DNA of 15,139 nt, from contig JAAZEI010000031.1 of assembly GCA_012512355.1 (NCBI GenBank), positions 1 to 15,139 on the forward strand, read 5' to 3'. Origin of the DNA: Clostridiales bacterium (GTDB lineage: Bacteria > Bacillota > Clostridia > Christensenellales > Aristaeellaceae). Below, piece by piece: positions 5,488 through 14,007 of the stretch; the stretch's first letter is position 1, and the number at the start of each line of letters is the position of its first letter. The position numbers and the translations under genes are program-made. Below the pieces are notes generated by a model, which was not told the origin of the DNA, did no database searches, and saw nothing but the letters and a program-made list of their open reading frames with translations.

Positions 5488-6931
5488 AAATACTTGCTTT
5501 TCCCATCAAGGCCAGGATATCACCTGTGAGCGGCGAATAAAGTCCGCCATCCTGTTGAGCCATTAAAGCTGCTTTGCTCAGCCAAAGGCTCGCAGTTCGC
5601 GAAGCATCAAAAGGTGAGAGACCCTGTGCCATCAGACCTGCAATGATACCGGCAAGGGCATCGCCGCTGCCACCCTTTGCAAGAACTGGCGCTGTGAGTG
5701 TGTTAAGGCTGACCTTGCCATCTGACCTGATGACGCTGCAATGGCTTTTGAGGATTACTGCTGCACAGAAACGTTTTGCCAATTCCAAAGAAGAAGAAAG
5801 CATATTATCAGCTACTTGTCTGGCATTTGTTCCCAGCAGCCTCGCCGCTTCTCCTACATGCGGGGTCATCACGGTTTCTTGGCTTAATTTGATGGGGTTA
5901 GCTGCCAAGAGGTTCAAGGCATCCGCGTCAAGCACAGCAGGCACTTTGTTCGAATAAAGTTCTTTAATATTATCCCAAACATCTGTCTCCTGTCCCAGCC
6001 CACAGCCTGCTAAAAAGACATCATGCGCAGGCGGATTGGCCAGAACTTTCTCCAGAGACAGACACTCTGAATTGGGCGCCAAAATCTGTAAGATGGGGAT
6101 GATGCTCTCTTCACAGGCAATATATGTAAGTCCGGCGCCTGCTCGCATACAGCCCAGGGCTGCCATGGCAGCAGCGCCCGCCATCCCCTGGCTGCCGCAG
6201 TACAGCAGGACACGTCCATGACTGCCTTTGTGGGCAGACGCGATGCGTTTTGGCAGGCAGGAGGCCAAATCATCAGGCTGAAGGCTGCTGATCAAATCAA
6301 AGTCTCCCGCATAATCGCCAAGTCCAATGTCTGCAATGACCAATTCGCCGATATGATCGAGATGATTTGTCAAAAAGTGTCCGGGTTTTGGATACTGAAA
6401 AGTCAGCGTTTTATCTGCTCTGACGCATGCGCCCAGACAATTGCCAGTTAGGGCATCCATGCCCGAGGGAACATCCACTGACAGCACTTTTAAATCAAGC
6501 TGGTTAAGGTCTCGGATAGCTGATGTAAGTTCATCACTTAAAACGCCTTGTAAGCCAATTCCCAGCAAGGCATCCACCGCGCCATCAAACAAGATGTCCT
6601 TGGGGATCTTGTCTGACACTGGGATATCCAGTTTTTTGAGTCGTTCAAAGTTGAACAAGGCGTCTTTTGTCTTTGGTTTGCCTTGTATCACAGCATAAGA
6701 ACGGCCGCCCATGCTGCTGAATATTCGGGCTGCGGCTAAACCATCTCCGCCGTTATTGCCCCGGCCGCAAAAGAAAAGAACTTGTTTTCCAGAAGGCCCG
6801 CCAACAAGCTTTATCAGCTCATCTACAAGGCATTCTGCCGCAGTTTCCATCACATCAATACTTTTCATCCCGCTTGTAAAAGCCAGAGTCTCAAGCTCTT
6901 TCATTTGACTGGGTGTTATGACTTCAAACAT
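5486..6931 (-). CDS. nnr: Bifunctional NAD(P)H-hydrate epimerase / ADP-dependent dehydratase
   Basis: This enzyme repairs hydrated nicotinamide cofactors. The N-terminal YjeF domain interconverts the R and S forms of NAD(P)HX, and the C-terminal ribokinase-like domain dehydrates S-NAD(P)HX using ADP. The chosen product has 481 residues, the usual length of the fused form. The epimerase motif GRGNNGGDG is at 56-64. The dehydratase domain shows LDADALNLLA, TPHVGEAARLLG and GGSGDALAG (from 420), the last being the phosphate-binding and catalytic-Asp loop. The start at 6931 is chosen because GGAGGG lies eight bases upstream and MFEVITPSQMKELE is the normal family beginning. A longer frame from 6976 would only add residues overlapping acpS. 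The start overlaps the acpS stop by eight bases, so translation is probably coupled. It is the last gene of the minus-strand operon. Confidence 0.95.
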   Translation of the reverse strand: MFEVITPSQMKELETLAFTSGMKSIDVMETAAECLVDELIKLVGGPSGKQVLFFCGRGNNGGDGLAAARIFSSMGGRSYAVIQGKPKTKDALFNFERLKKLDIPVSDKIPKDILFDGAVDALLGIGLQGVLSDELTSAIRDLNQLDLKVLSVDVPSGMDALTGNCLGACVRADKTLTFQYPKPGHFLTNHLDHIGELVIADIGLGDYAGDFDLISSLQPDDLASCLPKRIASAHKGSHGRVLLYCGSQGMAGAAAMAALGCMRAGAGLTYIACEESIIPILQILAPNSECLSLEKVLANPPAHDVFLAGCGLGQETDVWDNIKELYSNKVPAVLDADALNLLAANPIKLSQETVMTPHVGEAARLLGTNARQVADNMLSSSLELAKRFCAAVILKSHCSVIRSDGKVSLNTLTAPVLAKGGSGDALAGIIAGLMAQGLSPFDASRTASLWLSKAALMAQQDGGLYSPLTGDILALMGKASI

Positions 6932-7307
6932 TGCTATTTCCCTCCAGCACGCAAAAGGCTGCGGCGATGCCCCCATCGTGGCTGATGCTCAGATGAATCA
7001 CCTGCACGCCCAACTCCTCGGCTTTAAGTTTCGCGGATCCTCGAAGCTCATAGTATGGCTTTCCACTGCTTCCTCGAAGCACAGCCACATCTTTTGTGGC
7101 GATTCCTTCAAAGCCTGTGCCAAATGCTTTGACCAAGGCTTCTTTGGCAGCAAAACAGGCGGCAGTTGTTGCCGCCTGTCCTGTACCGCGTGAGAGGATA
7201 TACTCCTGTTCTTCAATTGTAAAGAAGCGGGTTAGAAATCGTTCATTTTTTAAAACCTGTTCCATGCGTGATATTTCGCATAGGTCAAGGCCTATGCCGA
7301 TGATCAT
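6924..7307 (-). CDS. acpS: Holo-[acyl-carrier-protein] synthase
   Basis: AcpS transfers the 4'-phosphopantetheine arm of CoA to the serine of acyl carrier protein, making it active for fatty acid synthesis. The protein has 127 residues, the typical AcpS length. Visible signatures are GIGLDLCEISR (4-14) with the metal-binding D8, and FAAKEALVKAFGTG (52-65) with the second metal ligand E56. A C-terminal HLSISHDGGIAAAF strand completes the fold. The ATG overlaps the stop of the upstream peptidase gene as ATGA. No clear ribosome site precedes it, so translation is probably coupled to that gene. The acpS-nnr order is a common arrangement in Bacillota. Confidence 0.95.
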   Translation of the reverse strand: MIIGIGLDLCEISRMEQVLKNERFLTRFFTIEEQEYILSRGTGQAATTAACFAAKEALVKAFGTGFEGIATKDVAVLRGSSGKPYYELRGSAKLKAEELGVQVIHLSISHDGGIAAAFCVLEGNSNV

Positions 7308-8263
7308 GTCAGTTTTGCAAAATAGATAGCATTGGCGATCGCTCTTGCAGTCACTTCAGCCGCCGCAGCACAGAGTTTGATAAAATTGACATCGCTGTCT
7401 ACTCTCTCTGTCGCCAGGGCAAACATGGTGTCGCCATCCATTTGGGTGTGCACAGGTCGAATGCTGCGGGCCAGACCGTCATGGGCAACATCGGCCAGCC
7501 GATTCGCCTGGGCTTTGGTCAGCTTGCTGTCGACCGCGACAACGCCAATGGTGGTGTTGCTGCCAGGGGCGGGTATTCTAATCTGGTGAGAACCGGGCGG
7601 ATTGCCATAGAGCAGACCCTCTGCCTTCACAGGGGTGCCATCAGGCATCAAAGCGCAGGCGATGCACTCCCCGCTTGAAGGATCAAAGATGTCACCTACT
7701 GCATTGACAGCGACAATGGCGCCGACAGTAACGCCCTCCGGCAGTGTGATGGACGCCGTGCCGATGCCCCCTGGCTGAGGCAGAGCAGAACTGATCAGCT
7801 TGCTGACAGTGGCACCGCATCCTGCGCCTACCCTGCCTTGTTCCACACCTTTGGAAACCATCGTTGCGGCAACACGGCCCATAACGGCATCAGGATAGAT
7901 ATTGGGTTCACCTTCCATTAAATCAAACAATACGGCAGCCGGCACAATAGGCACTTGCGCATTGCCCATTTTCAGGCCAACGCCTGCCTGCGCCAAGTAG
8001 CGCATGACTCCATCAGCGGCTGCCAATCCAAACGCGCTGCCGCCCGCCAGAACGATGGCATGCACATATTCAACGAGGTTGCCCGGGCGCAGCAGGTCAG
8101 TCTCCCGGGTACCGGGTGCTGCGCCCCGTACGGACACACCGCCAATGGCACCTGCCGAAGGCGCCATAATAACCGTTACACCTGTTCTCGCTTTTTCGTT
8201 TTGATTCTGTCCAACACGGATGCCATGGACCTGGGTGATGTCTCCGGGATAAAAATCTTTCAT
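7304..8263 (-). CDS. P1-family (S58) self-processing peptidase, DmpA/NylC-like
   Basis: Members of peptidase family S58 are Ntn-type enzymes that cut themselves into two chains and then remove N-terminal residues from small peptides, D-amino-acid amides or beta-peptides. The protein has 319 residues. Family blocks are visible: GVTVI (28-32), GGVSVRGAAPGTRETDLL (41-58), VLAGGSAFGLAAADGVMRYL (71-90) and GRVGAGCGATV (143-153). The predicted cleavage site is N236-T237 in PGSNTTIGVVAVD, with the new N-terminal Thr as nucleophile as in NylC, while DmpA uses Ser. DGDTMFALATE near the end is another family block. GGAGG five bases before the ATG overlaps the stop of the upstream hydrolase gene. There is no signal peptide, so it acts in the cytoplasm. 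The natural substrate cannot be told from sequence. Confidence 0.92.
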   Translation of the reverse strand: MKDFYPGDITQVHGIRVGQNQNEKARTGVTVIMAPSAGAIGGVSVRGAAPGTRETDLLRPGNLVEYVHAIVLAGGSAFGLAAADGVMRYLAQAGVGLKMGNAQVPIVPAAVLFDLMEGEPNIYPDAVMGRVAATMVSKGVEQGRVGAGCGATVSKLISSALPQPGGIGTASITLPEGVTVGAIVAVNAVGDIFDPSSGECIACALMPDGTPVKAEGLLYGNPPGSHQIRIPAPGSNTTIGVVAVDSKLTKAQANRLADVAHDGLARSIRPVHTQMDGDTMFALATERVDSDVNFIKLCAAAAEVTARAIANAIYFAKLT

Positions 8264-8272
8264 TTGAGCCTC

Positions 8273-9184
8273 CTATCTCTCAAGCCAGGCCAGCAAGTTC
8301 TGCATGACTTCTTCACGATTGGCTTCATTGAACATCTCATGCCGGCCATTGTCATAAAGCTGTAAAGTAATGTCTGTGATGCCTGCATTCTTATACTGAT
8401 CTGCTACCTTTTTGGGACCTTCGGCCTGTTTTCCGCCGACAGGGTCCTCTTTGCCGGAAATGAACAAAACCGGTAAATCCTTTGGTATACGATCAAGCCG
8501 TTCTACCTTCGCAAGCTGTTTTAAGCCAAAAATTAAATCCTTAAAACCGCAGCCTGTGAACACGAATCCGCACAGCGGGTCCTCAACATACAAATCCACC
8601 TGGTCCTCATCTGAACTAATCCAATCATACATCGTACGGCTGGGGGCAAATGCTTTGTTGTTTTTGTCAAAAATAAGCTTATTGAGCAGCTGTGAGGGCT
8701 TCCTGCCGCCGCCGGTGCTGCATATCAGCGCAGTCACAGGATACACGAGGTTGAGCAGGGCCGGAGGCATCCACGCTGTACCGCTGAGGATGATGCCGTC
8801 AAGCTGTTCATTCCCATGCTCAATGACATATTCTCTTGTCAGGAAGCTGCCCATGCTGTGCCCCAGCATCATATGCCGGGTATCGGGAAAGCGATTGGTC
8901 AGAATAGCATGCACCATGTGCATATCATCCACCAATTTTTGCCAGCCGTCATTTTGACCAAACCAGCCGAGCTTATCCTTTGGAGTATCTGCCCCATGCC
9001 CTAACAGGTCATAACCCGCCAGAACAAAGCCTCGGGCAGCTAAAAACTCTGCCAGCTCCCTGTATCTGCTGTAATGCTCAGCCATCCCATGCGTTAGCTG
9101 AATTACAGCTTTGGGGCTGTCCTGCGGCAGGGCAAGCGACAGAATCTTCTCTACCCCACCGGCGGATGAAAATGGAATGTTCAC
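8273..9184 (-). CDS. Alpha/beta hydrolase, monoacylglycerol lipase / lysophospholipase-like
   Basis: This is a cytoplasmic serine hydrolase of the Hydrolase_4 (monoglyceride lipase) group, which typically cleaves monoacylglycerols or lysophospholipids. The product has about 303 residues. The catalytic triad is visible: the nucleophile Ser in MLGHSMGSF (about 110), the Asp in FISGKEDPVGG and the His in NGRHEMFNE near the C-terminus. LTHGMAEHYSRY near the start is the oxyanion-hole HGxxEHxxRY signature, strongly typical of this group. The start is set at the GTG at 9184, because GAGGTG lies six bases upstream. A second GTG at 9193 overlaps that ribosome site. The gene ends in TAG. It follows trpS by 14 bases. 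The exact substrate is not known. Confidence 0.9.
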   Translation of the reverse strand: MNIPFSSAGGVEKILSLALPQDSPKAVIQLTHGMAEHYSRYRELAEFLAARGFVLAGYDLLGHGADTPKDKLGWFGQNDGWQKLVDDMHMVHAILTNRFPDTRHMMLGHSMGSFLTREYVIEHGNEQLDGIILSGTAWMPPALLNLVYPVTALICSTGGGRKPSQLLNKLIFDKNNKAFAPSRTMYDWISSDEDQVDLYVEDPLCGFVFTGCGFKDLIFGLKQLAKVERLDRIPKDLPVLFISGKEDPVGGKQAEGPKKVADQYKNAGITDITLQLYDNGRHEMFNEANREEVMQNLLAWLER

Positions 9185-9198
9185 TGCACTCACCTCAC

Positions 9199-10206
9199 TT
9201 AGAGTTGATAAAGGCCTACTTTTTTATATACTTTTCTAAGCGTACGTCTTGCCTGCGCCTGAGCCCGGGCCGCATTTTCTTTAAGTACTTGGGCCAGATA
9301 GGTTTTATCTTTCATCAGACGTTCGAACTCAGCCTGAATGGGCTGCAGCTTGGTGATGACCGTCTCCGCCGTGCGATCTTTCAGCTCACCATAGCCCTTG
9401 CCTTCAAAGCCTTCAACCAAAGACTGGACACTGCCTTCTCCCAGTGCGGATAAGATACTCAGCAGGTTGCTAACACCCGGCTGATGCTCAGGGTCAAAGC
9501 AGATATTCGCTTCTGAATCGGTTACTGCGCGCCGGAACTTCCGCCTGATGGCATCGGGCTTATCCAGCAAAGCGATGTAACTGTCCTCGGCATCCGACTT
9601 GCTCATTTTGCGTTCCGGTTCGGTCAGACTATATACTTTGGCAGTTGCTTTTGGGATATAGGGTTCAGGGATTACAAAGGTGTCGCTGTAAAGGCCATTA
9701 AAGCGCTCCGCAATGTCTCGAGACAGTTCCAGATGCTGCTTCTGGTCTGCGCCTACCGGCACCAAATTTGTCTGGTAAAGGAGGATATCCGCAGCCATTA
9801 GAGTAGGGTAGGTAAAAAGTCCCGCATTGATGTTGTCTTTATGACGCGCTGATTTATCTTTGAACTGGGTCATGCGGCCTAACTCACCCATATAGGTGTA
9901 GCAGTTTAGAATCCATGCCAGCTCAGCATGTTCAGGCACATGGCTTTGGCAATAGATAATATTTTTCTTTGGATCAAGGCCGCAGGCAATATATAAAGCC
10001 GCCAATTCCAAAGTCTGCCGGCGCAGGTCAGCCGGTATGCGACGGGTGGTCAAAGCATGCAGGTCTACCACACAAAACAGGCAGTCATAGTCCTTTTCCA
10101 GCAAAACAAAGTTGCGGATGGCTCCGATGTAGTTGCCAAGCGTAATGCTGCCCGAGGGCTGGATGCCTGAGAAGATGATGGGTCTTTTTGTCGTTTGTTC
10201 GCTCAT
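9199..10206 (-). CDS. trpS: Tryptophanyl-tRNA synthetase
   Basis: This class I aminoacyl-tRNA synthetase attaches tryptophan to tRNA-Trp in the cytoplasm and is essential for translation. The product has 335 residues, normal for bacterial TrpS. The ATP-binding motifs are visible: FSGIQPSGSITLGNYIGA (12-29), whose TLGN is the HIGH equivalent, and KMSKS (200-204). VPVGADQKQHLELSRDIA (149-166) is the tryptophan pocket block. The ribosome site AAGGAA lies six bases before the ATG. The gene sits 16 bases after kbl in the same operon. No T-box leader or other tryptophan-responsive element is visible before it, so it is probably expressed with its neighbours. Confidence 0.97.
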   Translation of the reverse strand: MSEQTTKRPIIFSGIQPSGSITLGNYIGAIRNFVLLEKDYDCLFCVVDLHALTTRRIPADLRRQTLELAALYIACGLDPKKNIIYCQSHVPEHAELAWILNCYTYMGELGRMTQFKDKSARHKDNINAGLFTYPTLMAADILLYQTNLVPVGADQKQHLELSRDIAERFNGLYSDTFVIPEPYIPKATAKVYSLTEPERKMSKSDAEDSYIALLDKPDAIRRKFRRAVTDSEANICFDPEHQPGVSNLLSILSALGEGSVQSLVEGFEGKGYGELKDRTAETVITKLQPIQAEFERLMKDKTYLAQVLKENAARAQAQARRTLRKVYKKVGLYQL

Positions 10207-10222
10207 GATTATTTCCTTAATC

Positions 10223-11404
10223 TTAGATATTCATCTCTTTCTTGACTTTGGCAAAGCACTGGACTGCAAAATCAAGGTCTTCTTTGCTGTGGCCGGCGCT
10301 GACTTGCGTTCTGATGCGAGCCTGCCCCTGGGGTACCACCGGGAAGGAGAAGGATACGACATATACGCCTAGCGCCAGCATTCTCTCAGCGAACTCTTTG
10401 GCGACATGGGCGTCATAGAGCATCACAGGGACAATGGGATGCTCGCCGGGCAATACATCAAAGCCTACCGTGCCAAGCTTTTCACGAAAATACTTTGTAT
10501 TTTCATGCACCTTGTCGCACAGTGCAGTGCTGGACTCCAGCATGTCCAGTGTTTTGATCGTAGCCGCGCAGATGGCAGGCGCCAGGGTATTGCTAAATAG
10601 ATAAGGACGTGAACGCTGGCGCAGCAAGTCAACGATGGGTTTTTTGGATGCGGTAAAGCCTCCCGAAGCGCCCCCCATGGCCTTGCCAAAGGTACTGGTC
10701 AGAATGTCAATTCTGCCCATCACCCCGCAGTGCTCCGGCGTGCCCCGACCGGTCTGCCCAATAAAGCCGCTGGCGTGGCTGTCATCCACCATGACAAGCG
10801 CATCATAGCGCTCCGCCAAGTCGCAAATCTCTTTTAACTTTGCGATGTACCCATCCATCGAAAACACGCCGTCCGTCACAATGAGACGAATCCTCGCCTC
10901 GCTGCTGTCTTTTAATTGCTGCTCAAGATCCTGCATATCGCTGTTGGCATACCGCAGACGTTTGGCTTTGCACAGACGGATACCATCGATGATGGAAGCA
11001 TGATTCAGGGCATCTGAAATGACCGCATCCTCTTCCCCCAGCAAAGTCTCAAACAATCCGCCGTTGGCGTCATAGCAGGAAGAATAGAGAATCACATCCT
11101 CCATGTCAAAAAAACTCGCTAAGCGATGCTCCAAATCTTTATGGACTTCCTGGGTTCCGCAGATAAAACGAACGCTTGATAAACCAAAACCCCATCTGTC
11201 ATAACTGTCTTTTGCCGCCTTGATGAGATCAGGGTTGTTGGAGAGGCCAAGATAGTTATTCGCGCACATGTTGAGCACTGAGTTGACAGCCAGTGTATCA
11301 ATTCTCGCTGCCTGGGGGGTTGTGATGACGCGCTCTTCTTTCATGGTTCCGGCTTTTTGTATCTCCCGGAGCGTTTCAAGATAATAATTTAGTGCTTTTT
11401 TCAT
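10223..11404 (-). CDS. kbl: Glycine C-acetyltransferase (2-amino-3-ketobutyrate CoA ligase)
   Basis: This PLP enzyme cleaves 2-amino-3-ketobutyrate with CoA into glycine and acetyl-CoA, the second step of threonine breakdown after Tdh. The product has 393 residues and belongs to the alpha-oxoamine synthase family. Visible features are [10 protein letters not shown] (49-58), the cofactor-site [19 protein letters not shown] (207-225) and the PLP lysine K241 in [15 protein letters not shown], close to K244 of E. coli Kbl. The start at 11404 is chosen because its ATG overlaps the tdh TGA stop as ATGA and has GGGAG about eight bases upstream. A longer frame from 11419 only adds five residues. The overlap with tdh suggests translational coupling and a matched supply of the unstable intermediate. 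The combination with tdh argues against 8-amino-7-oxononanoate synthase. Confidence 0.96.
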   Translation of the reverse strand: MKKALNYYLETLREIQKAGTMKEERVITTPQAARIDTLAVNSVLNMCANNYLGLSNNPDLIKAAKDSYDRWGFGLSSVRFICGTQEVHKDLEHRLASFFDMEDVILYSSCYDANGGLFETLLGEEDAVISDALNHASIIDGIRLCKAKRLRYANSDMQDLEQQLKDSSEARIRLIVTDGVFSMDGYIAKLKEICDLAERYDALVMVDDSHASGFIGQTGRGTPEHCGVMGRIDILTSTFGKAMGGASGGFTASKKPIVDLLRQRSRPYLFSNTLAPAICAATIKTLDMLESSTALCDKVHENTKYFREKLGTVGFDVLPGEHPIVPVMLYDAHVAKEFAERMLALGVYVVSFSFPVVPQGQARIRTQVSAGHSKEDLDFAVQCFAKVKKEMNI

Positions 11405-12441
11405 TTTTTCTGCTCCCATTCAAGGATAATTTTGCCTGAATTGCCTGTTAGCATGATGTCGAAGGCTTTTTGAAACTCGGTATAATGGAACCGATGTGTA
11501 ATCAAAGGCCTCAGGTCAAGACCTGACTGGACAAGCGCAGACATTTTATACCATGTTTCATACATTCTGCGACCGTATATACCTTGCAGTGTCAGCCCTT
11601 TTAAGATGATTTTATCCATGTCAAGCTGCGCATCCCTGCCAAACAAGCCCAGCAGGGAGATTTTGCCGCCATTGCGCATCCTGTTAATCATCTGATCAAA
11701 AGCGCTGGGTGCACCTGACATTTCAAGGCCGACATCAAAGCCTTCCACCATGCCTCCGGCCTTCATCGCATCATCGAGTTCCTCCCTTGTGACATTGACA
11801 GTGGCGGTGGCTCCAAGTTTCTTTGCCAGTTCCAGGCGATAATCGTTGACATCGGTCATGATGACATTTCGGGCACCTGCATGACGGCAGATAGCGCCTG
11901 CCATGATCCCGATGGGGCCTGCGCCTGTTATGAGAATATCTTCGCCTACCAGGTCAAACATGAGGGCGGTATGGGTCGCATTGCCAAGAGCATCAAAGAA
12001 AGAGACTACTTCTTCGTCTATTTCCGGGCTGATGGGAATGCAGTTGGAGGCCGGTATACATAAATATTCAGCAAAGGCACCGTCACGGTTGACGCCCACA
12101 CCTTTTGTATTCTTGCACCACTGGGCATTGCCTGCGCGGCAGTTGCGGCAATGTCCGCAGACGATGTGGCCTTCGCCCGACACACGCTGCCCCATATGAA
12201 GCCCTTGCACATGACTGCCCAGCCCTGCAATTTCACCTACATATTCATGCCCAATGACCCGGGGCGGGTCAATGTGTTTTTGACTCCAGCCATCCCACTT
12301 GTAGATATGCAAATCTGTCCCGCAGATAGCGGTTTTATGAACTTTAATCAGCACTTCATCATGCGCAGGAGAAGGTTTTTCCACCCTCACCATGTCCAGT
12401 CCGACACCAGCTTTGGTTTTCGCAAGAGCATCCATCATCAT
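11401..12441 (-). CDS. tdh: L-threonine 3-dehydrogenase, zinc-dependent
   Basis: Tdh oxidises L-threonine to 2-amino-3-ketobutyrate with NAD+, and Kbl then uses the product. It is a medium-chain zinc alcohol dehydrogenase of about 346 residues. The catalytic zinc ligands are visible as C40 in CGTDLHIY and the H65-E66 pair in GHEYVGEI. The structural zinc site is C95, C98, C101 and C109 (CGHCRNC then C). The NAD-binding turn is [11 protein letters not shown]. There are three ATG codons in a row at the start (12441, 12438, 12435) and a GTG at 12450. AAAGGGGTGGG before them best supports 12441 or 12438, so the start is uncertain by a few residues. It lies 22 bases after the DUF3298-type gene and overlaps kbl by four bases. 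The tdh-kbl pairing makes this assignment firm over sorbitol dehydrogenase. Confidence 0.95.
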   Translation of the reverse strand: MMMDALAKTKAGVGLDMVRVEKPSPAHDEVLIKVHKTAICGTDLHIYKWDGWSQKHIDPPRVIGHEYVGEIAGLGSHVQGLHMGQRVSGEGHIVCGHCRNCRAGNAQWCKNTKGVGVNRDGAFAEYLCIPASNCIPISPEIDEEVVSFFDALGNATHTALMFDLVGEDILITGAGPIGIMAGAICRHAGARNVIMTDVNDYRLELAKKLGATATVNVTREELDDAMKAGGMVEGFDVGLEMSGAPSAFDQMINRMRNGGKISLLGLFGRDAQLDMDKIILKGLTLQGIYGRRMYETWYKMSALVQSGLDLRPLITHRFHYTEFQKAFDIMLTGNSGKIILEWEQKK

Positions 12442-12463
12442 AAAACCCACCCCTTTACTAGAA

Positions 12464-13162
12464 TCAAGTTAGCAAAGCCTCAAGTTCCTCAGCAGTATAG
12501 GTAAAAAATACCGGCTGGTTATCCAGTCCCAGAATACCCGGCTGCAGATAAAACACAATATGGCCTTCTTCGTCCGCATAGAAATGTGTCTGGGGAAAAA
12601 ACTCTTTGGTTAAATATTCAATATCCAAGTCCTGATTGTCCAGCTTCTTAGCGACATCCTGTACAACAAGCTGAGCCAGCTGCGCGGAGCTCTCCCCGAT
12701 TTCGCCTGCCAGACCGCGTAAAGTCAAAGACTCACCCCGGTATTCGCCCGAGACCGCATAGACGACGGAACTCAGAGAATATATGACATCTCCCTCCATG
12801 CTCTGCCTGTGCTGCAGCAAGACGCTGAAAAAATCATCATTATTGCAGGTGACTGAATACTCATCACTTACTTCATTTGAGCCTTTGCCGCCCATGATGG
12901 GATCCGCTGCATACATTGGCAGGACAAGGTTGGTCATTTCCCCCAATGCGCCATCAAAATAGTGGTTGAGCTCCTGTGCAAGGTCATCTTCACCCTGTAT
13001 CTGAGGAATGCGATAAATATAATGATATGTCCAGGAATCTTTACCCGGAAACCATTCTTCTCCTTCGACAAAAGTATACTCAAGCTGGGCTGCAGCGGAT
13101 AGCTGGCAGATGAGCATGATGAGTCCCATCAAAAAAACTCTCAGCACAGCGCGCTTTTTCAT
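12464..13162 (-). CDS. Secreted protein with DUF3298 (RsiV/PdaC-like) C-terminal domain
   Basis: The function is unknown. The protein has 232 residues and starts with a clear Sec signal peptide ([18 protein letters not shown], then CQLSAAAQ, with likely cleavage near AAA-Q), so it is exported. The C-terminal stretch from about 187 to the end ([20 protein letters not shown], ending EELEALLT) matches the DUF3298 pattern found at the C-terminus of anti-sigma factor RsiV and deacetylase PdaC. The middle resembles the DUF4163 half that usually precedes it, including an aromatic-rich [10 protein letters not shown] segment. There is no cytoplasmic anti-sigma domain and no deacetylase domain, so neither of those functions can be transferred. 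The start overlaps the stop of the TrxB-like gene as ATGA and lacks a clear ribosome site, which suggests coupling. In RsiV this domain binds lysozyme; that role here is speculative. Confidence 0.8.
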   Translation of the reverse strand: MKKRAVLRVFLMGLIMLICQLSAAAQLEYTFVEGEEWFPGKDSWTYHYIYRIPQIQGEDDLAQELNHYFDGALGEMTNLVLPMYAADPIMGGKGSNEVSDEYSVTCNNDDFFSVLLQHRQSMEGDVIYSLSSVVYAVSGEYRGESLTLRGLAGEIGESSAQLAQLVVQDVAKKLDNQDLDIEYLTKEFFPQTHFYADEEGHIVFYLQPGILGLDNQPVFFTYTAEELEALLT

Positions 13163-14007
13163 TTGAGTGTACGCAAATAGGACGCGGCAGCCAGCGCGGC
13201 TACATTGCCATCACCCACTGATTTGGGCGCCTGCCAGGGTGCTCCCAAAATGTCGCCTGCGGCAAATACTCCGGGGATATTGGTCATCAGATTATCATCC
13301 GCTAAGACCGCACCCTTTTGGGCTATGACTTCAGGCAGCAGCTGGGTCATGGCAACAGCAGGCCTCAGAACGAAGATGCCATCGGCTTCATGTTCATTTT
13401 GGTCTGTCTTTAACATCATGCGCATATTGTCGATGCTGTGGATAGCCAGGGGCTTTTCCTTGATGACTTTGATACCCGGTGCCAAGGCAGCGGTATCGTG
13501 TGCTTTCTCAATGATATAGGTGACCTGACCCAATTCAGAGAGATAATTTGCCTCCTCGACTGCTTCTATGCCGCCGGCTACCACCAGCATCTGCTTGCCG
13601 CGGTAAAACATCCCATCACAGGTGGCGCAATAACTGACACCCTGGCCCAATAATTCTTCCTCGCCCGTCAGTGGGCTGACCCTGGCAATGCCCAAGGCCA
13701 GAATAATGCTCTTGGCTTCATATAAATCATTTTCTGCCAATACGGAAAAACTCTTGCCCATTGGAAGAATCTTTTGAACCAGCTGCTTTTTGCTGATAAC
13801 ACCTAAATCTTCTGCCTGCTTTCGAAAAATCCTTAATAACTCTTCCCCGCTCACATTGGGCATGCCGGGATAATTATCCATCTGTTTAATCTTGCCCATG
13901 GAGCCATCACCGGCATAAAGCACCAGCACCTCCATGTTGCGCATGCGTGCTGTCATGGCAGCCGAAAGTCCGGCACAGCTGCCGCCTACAATAATTACAT
14001 CATACAA
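13159..14007 (-). CDS. Thioredoxin-reductase-like FAD flavoprotein with CATC active site
   Basis: This is a flavin disulfide oxidoreductase of the low-molecular-weight thioredoxin reductase group, about 282 residues. The FAD-binding N-terminus reads YDVIIVGGSCAGLSAA. The redox pair is C127-x-x-C130 in YCATCDG, and the C-terminal FAD block is GVFAAGDILG (246-255). The NADPH domain is unusual. The usual GGGxSA turn is AGGIEA (144-149), and the HRR phosphate-binding motif expected soon after is replaced by IIEKAHDTA. It may therefore use NADH, ferredoxin or another donor, so a trxB symbol would be unsafe. The start is a TTG at 14007: GGAGGGGG lies nine bases upstream, the residues that follow are the exact family start, and no in-frame ATG fits. 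It overlaps the upstream CorC-type gene by eight bases. Confidence 0.88.
   Translation of the reverse strand: MYDVIIVGGSCAGLSAAMTARMRNMEVLVLYAGDGSMGKIKQMDNYPGMPNVSGEELLRIFRKQAEDLGVISKKQLVQKILPMGKSFSVLAENDLYEAKSIILALGIARVSPLTGEEELLGQGVSYCATCDGMFYRGKQMLVVAGGIEAVEEANYLSELGQVTYIIEKAHDTAALAPGIKVIKEKPLAIHSIDNMRMMLKTDQNEHEADGIFVLRPAVAMTQLLPEVIAQKGAVLADDNLMTNIPGVFAAGDILGAPWQAPKSVGDGNVAALAAASYLRTLK

Noticed and set aside
6932..6976. Longer N-terminus for the nnr product
   Set aside because: It would overlap acpS by over 50 bases and lacks a ribosome site; GGAGGG and the family N-terminus support 6931.
8412..8957. 181-codon frame on the plus strand
   Set aside because: Antisense to the hydrolase gene, whose frame carries a full catalytic triad; the antisense product has no recognisable domain.
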